DNA of 64,000 nt, taken from assembly GCF_937616625.2 (NCBI RefSeq), contig NC_065570.1, forward strand, positions 24,328,046 to 24,392,045, in the 5' to 3' direction. The stretch comes from Mercurialis annua (Eukaryota > Streptophyta > Magnoliopsida > Malpighiales > Euphorbiaceae). The position numbers and the translations under genes were made by a program. The notes beneath the pieces were generated by a model. That model saw only the letters and a list, made by a program, of their open reading frames with translations, was not told the origin of the DNA and ran no database searches. Shown here piece by piece: positions 47,670 to 60,600 of the stretch (position 1 is the first letter of the stretch; every line of letters begins with the position of its first letter).

Positions 47670-48528
47670 CATAGAGGTATCATTTAAAAACTTAACATAT
47701 AAATACTACAAAATAAATTAAAATTATCAACGATATCATCATATTATCATACAAATGATAATATCATAAGCAGTAGAAACAAAGTATAAATAGAAACTTT
47801 ATCAAAAATTCCAAATGTATCATATTATATTTACATTATCATAAAATTATAATTAGATTATCATTTTTATAAATCAAAAAACTATACCAGAAAACACATA
47901 TTATCATAACAGTATCATCAACTTATATAACAAAATGAAAAACTGTAATTAGAGTAAAACATGTATAATCATATCATTATCATACAAAATGATATTAACA
48001 TAACAAATCTGATTATCAATCAAAAATCAAAAAAACGTATTATTTTTACATTATCATACAATTATCATAAAAATTATGTTATTAAATAAAAAAATAAAAA
48101 CAAAAAATAGATAGTAATATTACTACAATCGACTAACAAAACAAAATATTATAATATCATCATATTATCAACTAATATAAACAACATTATCATAAAAGTA
48201 TCACAACTTAGATACAATTTTATACCTGAATAGAATCATTTTTATTCAGATTATCACTTCCAAGCCTTCTCATCTTAATGTCTCTTTTAACCACAACAGG
48301 TTCTGCTTTCCTTTTACCACATACATATTTTTTAACTGCTCTCCTCTTCATTCTTGATTTTTTCTCAGTCTTACAAACATGAACTTCATCTGCATGTAAC
48401 ATTTTGATTCTTAAACTTTTTCGAACTGGAGAATTAGCGACATTCTCCACTTCATTATCAACAGTGACAGGCCTTTTCATTTGTCTAATGATTTGAGTTA
48501 CTGTTTTATTCAAATCGGGATCACTCAT
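44390..48528 (-). CDS. DUF1985-domain protein gene, 3'-truncated, multi-exon
   Basis: Proposed coding exons on the minus strand are 48528-48226, 47448-46615, 46536-46228, 46130-45705, 45261-45211, 45078-44992, 44883-44797 and 44605-44390. Every proposed junction has AG/GT and phase 0, giving 771 codons with no stop reached. Exon 1 is Lys/Arg-rich (nuclear-signal-like), exon 2 carries DUF1985, exon 4 is very acidic with repeated EEEVKND/EEESKNEK-type motifs, and the last exons are small and related. Known: in plants DUF1985 is commonly found upstream of a Ulp1 (C48) SUMO-protease domain, often in Mutator-like elements. No Ulp1 domain is present, because the gene meets satellite DNA at 44272. 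A 5'UTR intron (48705-48542, GTGAGT...TTTTCAG) is likely. It may be a truncated transposon-borne gene or a broken host gene. Confidence 0.72.
44797..45261 (-). repeat. three related small duplicated exons
   Basis: Exons of 51 bp (45261-45211), 87 bp (45078-44992) and 87 bp (44883-44797) encode related peptides. The two 87-bp exons start IDAD/IDAE and share ADD, EHV and LES; the 51-bp exon keeps NAEHVSDFEIAK. The next exon (44605-44390) also opens with IDSEVND. All are phase 0 and follow introns ending in GTCTGT...AG, so they arose by exon-plus-intron duplication. Confidence 0.7.
45214..45651 (-). repeat. 219-bp tandem duplication of an exon and its intron
   Basis: The segment beginning TGCAATCTCAAAATCAGAAA at 45214 recurs at 45433 with few changes. 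The upstream copy (45480-45433) keeps the splice acceptor but has lost the donor: the coding strand reads GAGATTGCATTATATT where the other copy has GCAAAGGTATATT. It is probably skipped or non-functional. Confidence 0.8.
45705..46130 (-). CDS. DUF1985 gene exon 4, acidic repeat region
   Basis: 142 codons between TGTGTAG and AAG|GTAAAT. About a third of the residues are Asp/Glu. An internal ~18-residue repeat is visible (AEDVT...AEEEVKNDKPAEDVT, then TEEESKNEKSAED). Likely disordered linker. Confidence 0.68.
46228..46536 (-). CDS. DUF1985 gene exon 3
   Basis: 103 codons between TTGTAG and AAG|GTACGT. Mixed-charge sequence with LEVAKSACMKFVNELKDLVF and VRKQIYDCIESFETNQ, probably helical. No domain recognised. 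Confidence 0.68.
46615..47448 (-). CDS. DUF1985 gene exon 2, DUF1985 domain
   Basis: 278 codons between acceptor TTGCAG and donor AAG|GTATAA. The DUF1985 signature is clear: GLYLDIGKDVLSLRLIHSIL, then ELWFYYGGQNLRLSLYEFGL, SGLVCGG, KLYFVQCFLLGN, the DFDDFPWGKYSFDLF region and the YGFPYAIQFWFYE region. The domain's function is unknown. Translation could be extended upstream of 47448 in frame to 47541, but that stretch is intron-like and has a better acceptor at 47449. Confidence 0.8.
47620..47666. repeat. (AT)n microsatellite in intron 1
   Basis: About 23 uninterrupted AT dinucleotides inside the intron between exons 1 and 2, embedded in ATTATCAT-rich sequence. Confidence 0.95.
48226..48528 (-). 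CDS. DUF1985 gene exon 1, basic N-terminus
   Basis: 101 codons from the ATG at 48528 to donor CAG|GTATAA. The segment KKSRMKRRAVKKYVCGKRK looks like a nuclear localisation signal. No domain is recognised. An in-frame upstream acceptor TTTTCAG ends 13 bases before the ATG, consistent with a 5'UTR intron. Confidence 0.7.
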
Positions 48529-49064
48529 GATGTCAGATTAACTGAAAATAAAACACAAATCAGTTATAATCAACACAATACAAAGAGAAAATCAACAAAT
48601 ATGAACAAACAATTGAGAAATTTAAATAAAAAATAAAAAAAAATGCCTAAAAAACCTAAAAAACGATTACAGACAAATTAATTGAAAAATGTAAACATTA
48701 CTCACCAAACGCACTAATAAGATTCAAAAAACACTGATAGATCAATGAGAACCAGAAACGAAGAATCAAAATCGATGAAGAAAAGAAGAAAATGGAAGAC
48801 GAAGAAACGGTAATAAAGCGAGAACAGGAAAGAGAATGAAAGAAAAGAGAGGGAAGAGTGATAACTGCTCACGGAGTAAAAACATAAATATTTGAAAACT
48901 GGGAGTATAAACATAAATGGGTTGGGTCATTAAAATAAAAAAAACCGCCCATGTAGGTAAAGACAGATATGTCCATAAAATAGAGAGTAATTTCAGCATC
49001 TTTTAATCACTGAGGTATAATCTGTAAATATTTATAAAAAAGAGTATTTTTCCTAATTTTCTCT
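48529..49064 (-). promoter_or_regulatory. 5'UTR intron and presumed promoter of the DUF1985 gene
   Basis: On the minus strand a leader exon ends at 48706 with donor GTGAGT, and its intron closes at 48542. A pyrimidine-rich leader (TCTTTCATTCTCTTTCC type) lies near 48800-48850, with A/T-rich TATA-like words (AATATTTATG) near 48890. The start site is not fixed. At 49000-49060 the plus strand reads TATAATCTGTAAATATTT and GAGTATTTTTCC. This resembles the outer ends of some plant Mutator-like elements, but no partner repeat is found. Confidence 0.4.
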
Positions 49065-51613
49065 TCTCTTTTTCGAAGCCTTTAAAAGCCTAACTTTTAA
49101 CCTAATCTCTTCTCCATTCTACAAACAAACCTTAGCCCCCATTCCCTTGCTCATTCTCTGAAAAACGAAGCTGCAATCATCATCCAAAGGTCGCTGTCCG
49201 GTAAGCTTCCATAACTTCATTGTTTTCAGCTTTAACATTAAACGGCACTTCCGTAATTTGAGTCGTTCTCTCTCGGTTCTAAATCGAAATTAATTCCGTT
49301 TGATCTCAGGCGTTGTGGACTCAATTCTCTACGTTTTTACTCTTTGATTTTGCAAAACGGTGTGCCGCCGATCTCGTTTCAATCGCCGCCGTTTCATCGC
49401 ATTGGTACGCAAACTTAGTTCTGTTTCTTGTCTAAATTTCTGCCGATGTTCTTAAGCCGAGCTTTGGTCCTTTTATGATTGATAATTAACATTTTGATTG
49501 TTAGAATCGATTAACTGAATTTTTTGAGCCGTTTTGTTTCCGTTGTGTGAATCGCCGTGCGGTTATCGTCGTCTCGTTTGGAGTTGCTGCCATTGTTCTT
49601 AAATGTTAAATTGTCGTGATTTCAACTTTTGGATACTGATAGCTTGCAGTTTGTGGGTTGTTTAGATAAGTAGGAGTTTGGTTTGTTAAAGGCTATGTTA
49701 CAAGTTGTATAAGAATTTGTATAGTGAAGATTTAGGAAGTATTGGTTACAGCAGTATGTATAGGTTAGAGGGAATTCAAATTTGAATTCAAAGTGATGGC
49801 CAAAAGGCCATTATAATCACCATTTCTTTTTACTTAAACCTAATAAACCTTTTTGTTACATTTTTATTTTGATAATAACCTTGATTTTTAATAGACAATT
49901 TAAATACGTTAAATAATTTTTAACGTAAATTTATATAGTTGCTCGGGTAATCATATGTAGTTTTAAATTGAATTGTCTATTTGGCTAATTTGCGGTTTAA
50001 CCCTTAAAGTTTCTAAAATACTATTTCAAGTTAAGTTTTATCTTTTGGATAACTTTTGGACTTTCGAAATTATGAATTAGTAAATTGAGATCGAATAATT
50101 AATTTGATTTTAAATATCAAATTGGCTAAAGTACAATTTAGTCCCTAATTGGCTAAAGTACAGTTTAGTCCCTAATTGACGAAAGTACAGTTTAGCCCCT
50201 AAACTCTTATAAACTTTAAATGGTTAAGTTTTGGTAGTAACTTAGGTTACTTAAATTGCAAAATATTGAATTCTATTTTAAGATAGATAATTATTTTATT
50301 AATGTATTTTAATTTATAAACTCGGGTTTATAAATTTAATAAACTTTTAGTTTGGGTTAGACTGTGGTCGCCCGACAAGTGGGAAGAAGCTTGGTAGTTT
50401 TAAATAACTCGGCTGACTCACTAATATGGATTTTAACTCGGGTTTATTTAAATTAATTTACGAATCATTTTAAATATGTTTATATGATTTGTACTCTATA
50501 ACTTGAGTTATTTTTGGAATGCATTTAATATAGGTGTTATTAAATGTGACTTGGTATTGTGTTGTGCTAGTCCTATGTGGTGTCTAGTACTCTTTAGAGT
50601 TAGGGTCTTATTTTAATTATGATTTTAATATTTTATTTAGACCCGTCGACTGTTCGTACTTCAGAGGCGAACCAGAGTTAGACTGCTTGTCAAGTTTCAC
50701 GTGGAATAGCAAGCAGTGAGTTTATATCTCTATTTACTTCTTTATTAAGCAAATGTTATATTTTGTAAATATATATGTATAAGCATATTTTGAATTGTTT
50801 TCGGCATTGTGGATTTGATTTGGAACGTGCTACTCGATGGGCATCATCGGGACTGCGTGCGCACCGGTAATGATCATGGTATTGAGGTAGGTTTGAGATA
50901 CGTCTCACCTTAGTGAGGGCACCGGTGGAAGATACGTCTGCTGGGCTCACTATTTATTAAGTGATAGTCGGGGATCGGTTATTGAGATTCGTCTCACCGA
51001 CACGATAATGGATTTAGAATTGTGGTTTAGGGTTTCATTGATAATCCATAATGAAAATGTTTTATTAAACGTTTTAAAGGTTTTTAACTTAATAAATGTA
51101 AATGGTTATATAAACTCTACTCAGTAAATCTGACCCCGTTGTTTTCCCAAATTTTCCGAATTTGTGATTTGAGCATTTGTCGATCTCCGTTTCTTCATTT
51201 CCGGAGGTTCTTTATTTATTTTCAGAATATAAGAGTCGAACTGTTTTAAACTCTTAGACCGCAGTAGTAGTATTGGATTATCTATGTTTTAGTCTTATAT
51301 ATAATGTTTTAGACTATTGTTTGTTGATATAGTTCAACTATGATTTTATCGCTTTGGCATGATTACAGTGTTTGTGGAATTATATATATTGCCATGCTGT
51401 TAGACATTATTTGCAATAACAGTACTTCAAATATATGTTGTTATACTGTACTGCTAGATTAGGCTGAAATCTCGGTTGCCCCCGAGCATGTGATTTTCTG
51501 TAGGTTTATTGTCTTAAATGTTATAAGTTGGTTATCCGCAAGGCTAGCTACGGGTTTTGGTACAACCATACCCATACCCTAGCGCCGGTCACGATTCATG
51601 AAAATGGGTCGTG
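49065..51613 (+). mobile_element. truncated solo LTR (Tekay-like family)
   Basis: It is collinear with the LTR of the coding-free element from about 4985 on. Shared blocks are the ACAAACAAACC leader, CCGGTAAGCTTCC, the 27-bp repeat x3 (50121-50204), TAGTACTCTTTAGAGTTAGGG, CATCATCGGGACTGCGTGCG, and the end block CATACCCATACCCTAGCG...GGGTCGTGA. It lacks the LTR front (about 400 bp with palindromes) and the terminal CA, and no internal sequence or target duplication is present. The opposite-orientation satellite starts directly after it. Confidence 0.88.
50121..50204 (+). repeat. 27-bp direct repeat x3 in solo LTR
   Basis: CTAAAGTACANTTTAGTCCC-type units recur at 27-bp spacing, the same repeat as at 34101-34182 but in element-sense orientation. 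Confidence 0.83.
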
Positions 51614-54600
51614 AAAGAAATCCAAACGTGTCACATTTTTAGCGATTTAAGCCAAACCCTTAAAAACTTTACGAAATAAAACCAAGCGTTTCACCTTTTT
51701 AGCAATTTAAGCCAAACCTTTACAAACGTTACGAAATAAATCCAAATGTTTCACCTTTTTAGCAATTAAAGCCAAACGTTGACAAACGTTACGAAACAAA
51801 TCCAAACGTTTCACCTTTTTAGTGATTTAAGCCAAACGTTTACAAACGATACCAAACAAATCCGAACGTTTCACCTTTTTAGCGATTTAAGACAAACGTT
51901 TACAAACGTTACGAAACAAAACCAAACGTTTAAAACGTTACGAAACAAATCCAAACGTTTCACATTTTTAGAGATATAAGCCAAACGTTTACAAACGTTA
52001 GAAAACAAAACCAAGTGTCTCACCTTTTTAGCAATTTAAACCAAACGTTTACAAACATTACAAAACAAATCTAAGCGTTTCACCTTTTTAGAAATTTAAG
52101 TCAAACGTTACGAAACTAATCCAAGCGTTTCACCTTTTTAGCAATTTAAGCCAAACGTTTACAAACTTTATGAAACTAATCCAAACGTTTCACCTTTTTA
52201 GCGATTTAAGCCAAACGTTTACTAACGTCATGAAACAAATCCAAACGTTTCACCTTTTTGGCAATTTGAGCCAAACATTTACAAATGTTAAGAAACAGAT
52301 CCAAATGTTTCAAATGTTACAAAATAAATCCAAATGTTTCACCTTTTTAGCAATTAAAGCCAAATGTTTACAAACGTTCCGAAACAAATCCAATCGTTTC
52401 ACCTTTTAATAATTGAAGCCAAACGTTTACAAACGCTACGAAACAAATCCAAGCGTTTCACCTTTTTAGCAATTTAAGCCAAACGTTTACAAACATTACG
52501 AAACAAATCCAAACGTTTCACCTTTTTTGCGATTTTAGCCGAACGTTTACAAACGTTACGAAATAAAACAAAACATTTCACCTTTAGCAATATAAGACAA
52601 ACGTTACGAAACAAATCCAAATGTTTCACCATATTAGCGATTTAAGCCAAACGTTTACAAACAATAAGAAATTAATCCAAACGTTTCACATTTTTAGCGA
52701 TTTAAGCCTAACATTTACAAATGTTACGAAACAAATCCAAACGTTTAAAAAGTTACGAAACAAATCCAAACTTGTAACATTTTTAGCGATTTAAGCCAAA
52801 CCCTTAAAAACTTTACGAAATAAAACCAAGCGTTTCACCTTTTTAGCAATTTAAGCCAAACCTTTACAAACGTTACGAAATAAATCCAAATGTTTCACAT
52901 TTTTAGCAATTAAAGCAAAACGTTTACAAACGTTGCGAAACAAATCCAATCGTTTCTCCTAATTAGTAATTGAAGCCAAACGTTTACAAACGCTATGTAG
53001 CAAATCCAAGCGTTTCATCTTTTTAGAAATTTAAGCCAAACGTTTACAAACGTTACGAAACAAATCCAAACGTTTCACCTTTTTTGTGATTTCAGCCGAA
53101 CATTTACAAACGTTACGAAACAAAACCAAATATTTCACCTTTAGCAATATAAGACAAATGTTACGAAACAAATCCTAACGTTTCATCTTTTTGGCGATTT
53201 AGGCCAAACCTTTACAAACGTTACGAAATAAATCCAAACGTTTCACATTTTTAGCGATTTAAGCCAAATGTTTACAAACGTTACGAAGCAAAACCAAACG
53301 TTTAAAACGTTACGAAACAATCCAAACGTTTAACATTTTTAGCGTTTTAAGCCAAACGTTTACAAACGTTACGAAACAAAACCAAGCGTTTTACCTTTTT
53401 AGCAATTTAAGCCAAACGTTTACATACGTTACAAATTAAAGCCAAGCGTTTCACCTTTTTAGCAATTTAAGCCAAACGTTTACAAACTTTACGAAACAAA
53501 TCAAAACGTTTCACCTTTTTAGCAATTTAAGCCAAGCGTTTTACCTTTTTAGCAATTTAAGCCAAACGTTTACAAACTTTACGAAACAAATCCAAACGTT
53601 TCACCTTTTTAGCAATTTAAGCCAAGCGTTTACAAACGTTACGAAACAAATCCAAACGTTTCGCCTTTTTAGCAATTTGAGCCAAACATTTACAAATGTT
53701 ATGAAAGAAATCCAAATGTTTCCCCTTTTTAGCAATTTGAGCCAAACGTTTACAAACGTTATAAAACAAATACAAGCGTTCCACCTATTTAGCAATTTGA
53801 GACAACGGTTTACAAATGGTACGAAACAAATCCAAGCGTTCCACCTATTTAGAAATTTAAGCCAAACATTTACAAACGTTACGAAACAAATCCAAACGTT
53901 CCACCTTTTTAGCAATTTAAGCCAAACGTTTACAAATGTTACAAAATAAATCCAAATGTTTCACCTTTTTAGCAATTAAAGCCAAACGTTTACAAACGTT
54001 CTGAAACAAATCCAATCGTTTCACCTTTTAGTAATTGAAGCCAAACATTTTCAAACGCTACGAAACAAATCCAAGCGTTTCACCTTTTTAGCAATTTAAG
54101 CCAAACGTTTACAAACGTTACGAAACAAATCCAAACGTTTCACCTTTTTTGCGATTTCAGCCGAACGTTTACAAACGTTATGAAATAAAACCAAACATTT
54201 CACCTTTAGCAATATAAGACAAACGTTATGAAACAAATCCAAACGTTTCACCTTATTAGCGATTTAAGCCAAACGTTTACAAACAATAAGAAACAAATCC
54301 AAACGTTTCACATTTTTAGCGATTTAAGCCAAACATTTACAAATGTTACGAAACAAATCCAAACGTTTTAAAAGTTACGAAACAAATCCAAACTTGTCAC
54401 ATTTTTAGCGATTTAAGCCAAACCCTTAAAAACTTTAGGAAATAAAACCAAGCGTTTCACCTTTTTAGCAATTTAAGCCTAATTTTTACAAACGTTACGA
54501 AATAAATCCAAATGTTTCAGCTTTTTAGCAATTAAAGCCAAACGTTTACAAACGTTGCGAAACAAATCCAATCGTTTCACCTTTTTAGTGATTTAAGCCA

Positions 54601-57600
54601 AACGTTTACAAACGATACCAAACAAATCCGAACGTTTCATCTTTGTAGCGATTTAAGCCAAACGTTGACAAACGTTACGAAACAAATCCAAACGTTTGAC
54701 CTTTTTAGCGATTTAAGCCAAACGTTTACAAACGTTACGAAACAAAACCAAATATTTCACCTTTAGCAATATAAGACAAATGTTACGAAAAAAAAAACGT
54801 TTCATCTTTTTGGCGATTTAGGCCAAACCTTTACAAACGTTACAAAATAAATCCAAACGTTTCACCTTTTTAGCGATTTAAGCGAAATGTTTACAAACGT
54901 TACGAAGCAAAACCAAACGTTTAAAACGTTACGAAACAATCCAAACGTTTAACATATTTAGCCATTTAAGCCAAACGTTTACAAACGTTACGAAACAAAA
55001 CCAAGCGTTTTACCCTTTTAGCAATTTAAGCCAAACGTTTACAAACATTACAAGTTAAATCCAAGCGTTTCACCTTTTTAGCAATATAAGACAAACGTTA
55101 CGAAACAAATCCAAATGTTTCACCATATTAGCGATTTAAGCCAAAAGTTTACAAACAATAAGAAATTAATCCAAGCGTTTTACCTTTTTAGCAATTTAAG
55201 CCAAACGTTTACAAATGTTACGAAACAAATCCAAACGTTTAAAAAGTTACGAAACAAATCCAAACTTGTCACATTTTTAGCGATTTAAGCCAAACCCTTA
55301 AAAACTTTACGAAATAAAACCAAGCGTTTCACCTTTTTAGCAATTTAAGCCAAATCTTTACAAACGTTACGAAATAAATCCAAATGTTTCACCTTTTTAG
55401 CAATTAAAGCCAAACGTTTACAAACGTTGCGAAACAAATCCAATCGTTTCACCTTTTTAGTGATTTAAGCCAAATGTTTACAAACGATACCAAACAAATC
55501 CGAACGTTTCATCTTTTTAGCGACTTAAGCCAAACGTTGACAAACGTTACGAAACAAATCCAAACGTTTCACCTTTTTAGCGATTTAAGCCAAATGTTTA
55601 CAAACGTTACGAAACAAAACCAAACATTTCACCTTTAGCAATATAAGACAAATGTTACGAGACAAATGTTACAAAACAAATCCTAACGTTTCATCTTTTC
55701 AGAAATTTAAGCCAAACGTTTACAAACGTTACGAAACAAATCCAAACGTTTCACCTTTTTTGTGATTTCAGCCGAACATTTACAACCGTTACGAAACAAA
55801 ACCAAACATTTCACCTTTAGCAATATAAGACAAATGTTACGAGACAAATGTTACGAAACAAATCCTAACGTTTCATCTTTTTGGCGATTTAGGCCAAACC
55901 TTTACAAACGTTACGAAATAAATCCAAACGTTTCACCTTTTTGGCGAATTAAGCCAAATGTTTACAAACGTTACGAAGCAAAACCAAACGTTTAAAACGT
56001 TACGAAACAATCCAAACGTTTAACATTTTTATCGATTTAAGCCAAACGTTTACAAACGTTACGAAACAAAACCAAGTGTTTTACCTTTTTAGCAATTTAA
56101 GCCAAACGTTTGCAAACGTTACAAATTAAATCCAAGTGTTTCACCTTTTTAGCAATTTAAGCCAAACGTTTACAAACGTTACGAAACAAATCCAAGCGTT
56201 TTACCTTTTTAGCAATTTAAGCCAAACGTTTAAAAACTTTACGAAACAAATCCAAACGTTTGCCCTTTTTAGCAATTTAAGCCAAACGTTTACAAACGTT
56301 ACGAAACAAATCCAAACGTTTCACCTTTTTAGCAATTTGAGCCAAACATTTACAAATGTGATGAAAGAAATCCAAATGTTTCACCTTTTTAGCAATTTGA
56401 GCCAAACGTTTACAAACGTTACAAAACAAATACAAGCGTTCCACCTATTTAGCAATTTGAGACAACGGTTTACAAATGTTACGAAACAAATCCAAGCGTT
56501 CCACCTATTTAGAAATTTAAGCCAAACATTTACAAACGTTACGAAACAAATCCAAACGTTCCACCTTTTTAGCATTTTAAGCCAAACGTTTACAAATGTT
56601 ACAAAATAAATCCAAATGTTTCACCTTTTTAGCAATTAAAGCCAAACGTTTACAAACGTTCTGAAACAAATCCAATCGTTTCACCTTTTAGTAATTGAAG
56701 CCAAACGTTTTCAAACGCTACGAAACAAATCCAAGCGTTTCACCTTTTTAGCAATTTAAGCCAAACATTTACAAACGTTACAAAACAATTCCAAACGTTT
56801 CACCTTTTTTGCGATTTCAGCCGAACGTTTACAAACGTAACGAAATAAAACCAAACATTTCACCTTTAGCAATATAAGACAAACGTTATGAAACAAATCC
56901 AAACGTTTCACCTTATTAGCGATTTAAGCCAAACGTTTACAAACAATAAGAAACAAATCCAAACGTTTCACATTTTTAGCGATTTAAGCCAAACATTTAC
57001 AAATGTTACGAAACAAATCCAAAAGTTTAAAAAGTTACGAAACAAATCCAAACTTGTCACATTTTTAGCGATTTAAACCAAACCCTTAAAAGCTTTACGA
57101 AATAAAACCAAGCGTTTCACCTTTTTAGCAATTTAAGCCAAACCTTTACAAACGTTACGAAATAAATCCAAATGTTTCACCTTTTTAGCAATTAAAGCCA
57201 AACGTTTACAAACGTTGCGAAACAAATCCAATCGTTTCACCTTTTTAGTAATTGAAACCAAACGTTTACAAACGCTATGAAACAAATCCAAGCTTTTCAT
57301 CTTTTTAGAAATTTAAGCCAAACGTTTACAAACGTTACGAAACAAATCCAAACGATTCACCTTTATTGTTATTTCAGCCGAACATTTACAAACGTTACGA
57401 AACAAAACCAAACATTTCACCTTTAGCAATATAAGACAAATGTTACGAAACAAATCCTAACGTTTCATCTTTTTGGTGATTTAGGCCAAACCTTTACAAA
57501 CGTTACGAAATAAATCCAAACGTTTCACCTTTTTAGCGATTTAAGCCAAATGTTTACAAATGTTATGAAGCAAAACCAAAAGTTTAACACGTTACGAAAC

Positions 57601-60600
57601 AATCCAAACGTTTAACATTTTTAGCGATTTAAGCCAAACGTTTACAAACGTTACGAAACAAAATCAAGCGTTTTACCTTTTTAGCAATTTAAGCCAAACG
57701 TTTACAAACATTACAAATTAAATTCAAGCGTTTCACCTTTTTAGTAATATAAGACAAACGTTACGAAACAAATCTAAATGTTTCACCATATTAGCGATTT
57801 AAGCCAAACGTTTACAAACAATAAGAAATTAATCCAAGCGTTTTACCTTTTTAGCAATTTAAGCCAAACGTTTACAAATGTTACGAAACAAATCCAAACG
57901 TTTAAAAAGTTACGAAACAAATCCAAACTTGTCACATTTTTAGCGATTTAAGCCAAACCCTTAAAAACTTTACGAAATAAAACCAAGCGTTTCCCCTTTT
58001 TAGCAATTTAAGCCAAACCTTTACAAACGTTACGAAATAAATCCAAATGTTTCACCTTTTTAGCAATTAAAGCCAAACGTTTACAAACGTTGCGAAACAA
58101 ATCCAATCGTTTCACCTTTTTAGTAATTGAAGCCAAACGTTTACAAACGCTATGTAACAAATCCAAGCGTTTCATTTTTTTAGAAATTTAAGCCAAACGT
58201 TTACAAACGTTACGAAACAAATCCAAACGTTTCACCTTTTTTGTGATTTCAGCCGAACATTTACAAACGTTACGAAACAAAACCAAACATTTCACCTTCA
58301 GCAATATAAGACAAATGTTACGAAACATATCCTAACGTTTCATCTTTTTGGCGATTTAGGCCAAACCTTTACAAACGTTACGAAATAAATCCAAACGTTT
58401 CACCTTTTTAGCGATTTAAGCCAAATGTTTACAAACGTTACGAAGCAAAACCAAACGTTTAAAACGTTACGAAACAATCCAAACGTTTAACATTTTTAGC
58501 GATTTAAGCCAAACGTTTACAAACGTTACGAAACAAAACCAAGTGTTTTACCTTTTTAGCAATTTAAGCCAAACGTTTACAAACGTTATAAATTAAATCC
58601 AAGCATTTCACCTTTTTAGCAATTTAAGCCAAACGTTTACAAACGTTACAAAACAAATCCAAGAGTTTTACCTTTTTAGCAATTTAAGCCAAACGTTTAC
58701 AAACTTTACGAAACAAATCCAAACGTTTCCCCTTTTTAGCGATTTAAGCCAAACGTTTACAAACGTTGCGAACCAAATCCAAACGTTTCACCTTTTTAGC
58801 AATTTGAGCCAAACATTTACAAATGTTATGAAAGAAATCCAAATGTTTCACCTTTTTAGCAATTTGAGCCAAACGTTTACAAACGTTGCGAAACAAATAC
58901 AAGCGTTCCACCTATTTAGCAATTTGAGACAATGGTTTACAAATGTTACGAAACAAATCCAAGTGTTTTACCTTTTTAGCAATTTAAGCCAAACGTTTAC
59001 AAACGTTACAAATTAAATCCAAGCGTTTCACCTTTTTAGCAATTTAAGCCAAACGTTTACAAACGTTACAAAACAAATCCAAGAGTTTTACCTTTTTAGC
59101 AATTTAAGCCAAACGTTTACAAACTTTACGAAACAAATCCAAACGTTTCACCTTTTTAGCAATTTAAGCCAAACGTTTACAAACGTTACGAAACAAATCC
59201 AAACGTTTCACCTTTTTAGCAATTTTAGCCAAACATTTACAAATGTTATGAAAGAAATCCAAATGTTTCACCTTTTTAGCAATTTGAGCCAAACGTTTAC
59301 AAACGTTACAAAACAAATACAAGCGTTCCACCTATTTAGCAATTTGAGACAACGATTTACAAATGTTACGAAACAAATCCAAGCGTTCCACCTATTTAGA
59401 AATTTAAGCCAAACATTTACAAACGTTACGAAACAAATCCAAACGTTCCGCCTTTTTAGCAATTTAAGCGAAACGTTTACAAATGTTACAAAATAAATCC
59501 AAATGTTTCACCTTTTTAGCAATTAAAGCCAAATGTTTACAAACGTTCTGAAACAAATCCAATCGTTTCACCTTTTAGTAATTGAAGCCAAACGTTTTCA
59601 AACGCTACGAAACAAATCCAAGAGTTTCACATTTTTAGAAATTTAAGCCAAACGTTTACAAACTCTACGAAACAAATCCAAACGTTTAAAAAGTTACGAA
59701 ACAAATCCAAACTTGTCACATTTTTAGCGATTTAAGCCAAACCCTTAAAAACTTTACGAAATAAAACCAAGCGTTTCACCTTTTTAGCAATTTAAGCCAA
59801 ACCTTTACAAACGTTACGAAATAAATCCAAATGTTTCACCTTTTTAGCAATTAAAGCCAAACGTTTACAAACGTTGCGAAACAAATCCAATCGTTTTACC
59901 TTTTTAGTAATTGAAGCCAAACGTTTACAAACGCTATGAAACAAATCCAAGCGTTTCATCTTTTTAGAAATTTAAGCCAAACGTTTACAAACGTTACGAA
60001 ACAAATCCAAACGTTTCACCTTTTTTGTGATTTCAGCCGAACATTTACAAACGTTACGAAACAAAACCAAACATTTCACCTTTAGCAATATAAGACAAAT
60101 GTTACGAAACAAATCCTAACGTTTCATCTTTTTGGCGATTTAGGCCAAACCTTTACAAACGTTACGAAATAAATCCAAGCGTTTCACCTTTTTAGCGATT
60201 TAAGCCAAATGTTTACAAAAGTTACGAAGCAAAACGAAACGTTTAAAACATTACGAAACAAATCCAAACGTTTAACATTTTTAGCGATTTAAGCCAAACG
60301 TTTACAAACGTTACGAAACAAAACCAAGCGTTTCACCTTTTTAGCAATTTAAGCCAAACTTTTACAAACGTTACAAATTAAATCCAAGCGTTTCACCTTT
60401 TTAGCAATTTAAGCGTAAAGTTTACAAACGTTACGAAACAAATCCAAGCGTTTTACCTTTTTAGAAATTTACGCCAAACGTTTACAAACTTTACGAAACA
60501 AATCCAAACGTTTCACCTTTTTAGCGATTTAAGCCAAACGTTTACAAACGTTGCGAAACAAATCCAAACGTTTCACCTTTTTAGCGATTTAAGCCAAACG

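Noticed and set aside
48990..49064. Terminal inverted repeat of a Mutator-like element
   Set aside because: The A/T-rich end resembles some such elements, but I could not find a matching inverted copy near 44273 nor a 9-bp target duplication.
56136..56609. 157-codon plus-strand ORF in the inverted block
   Set aside because: Same satellite frame seen from the other side; periodic peptide with no independent support.
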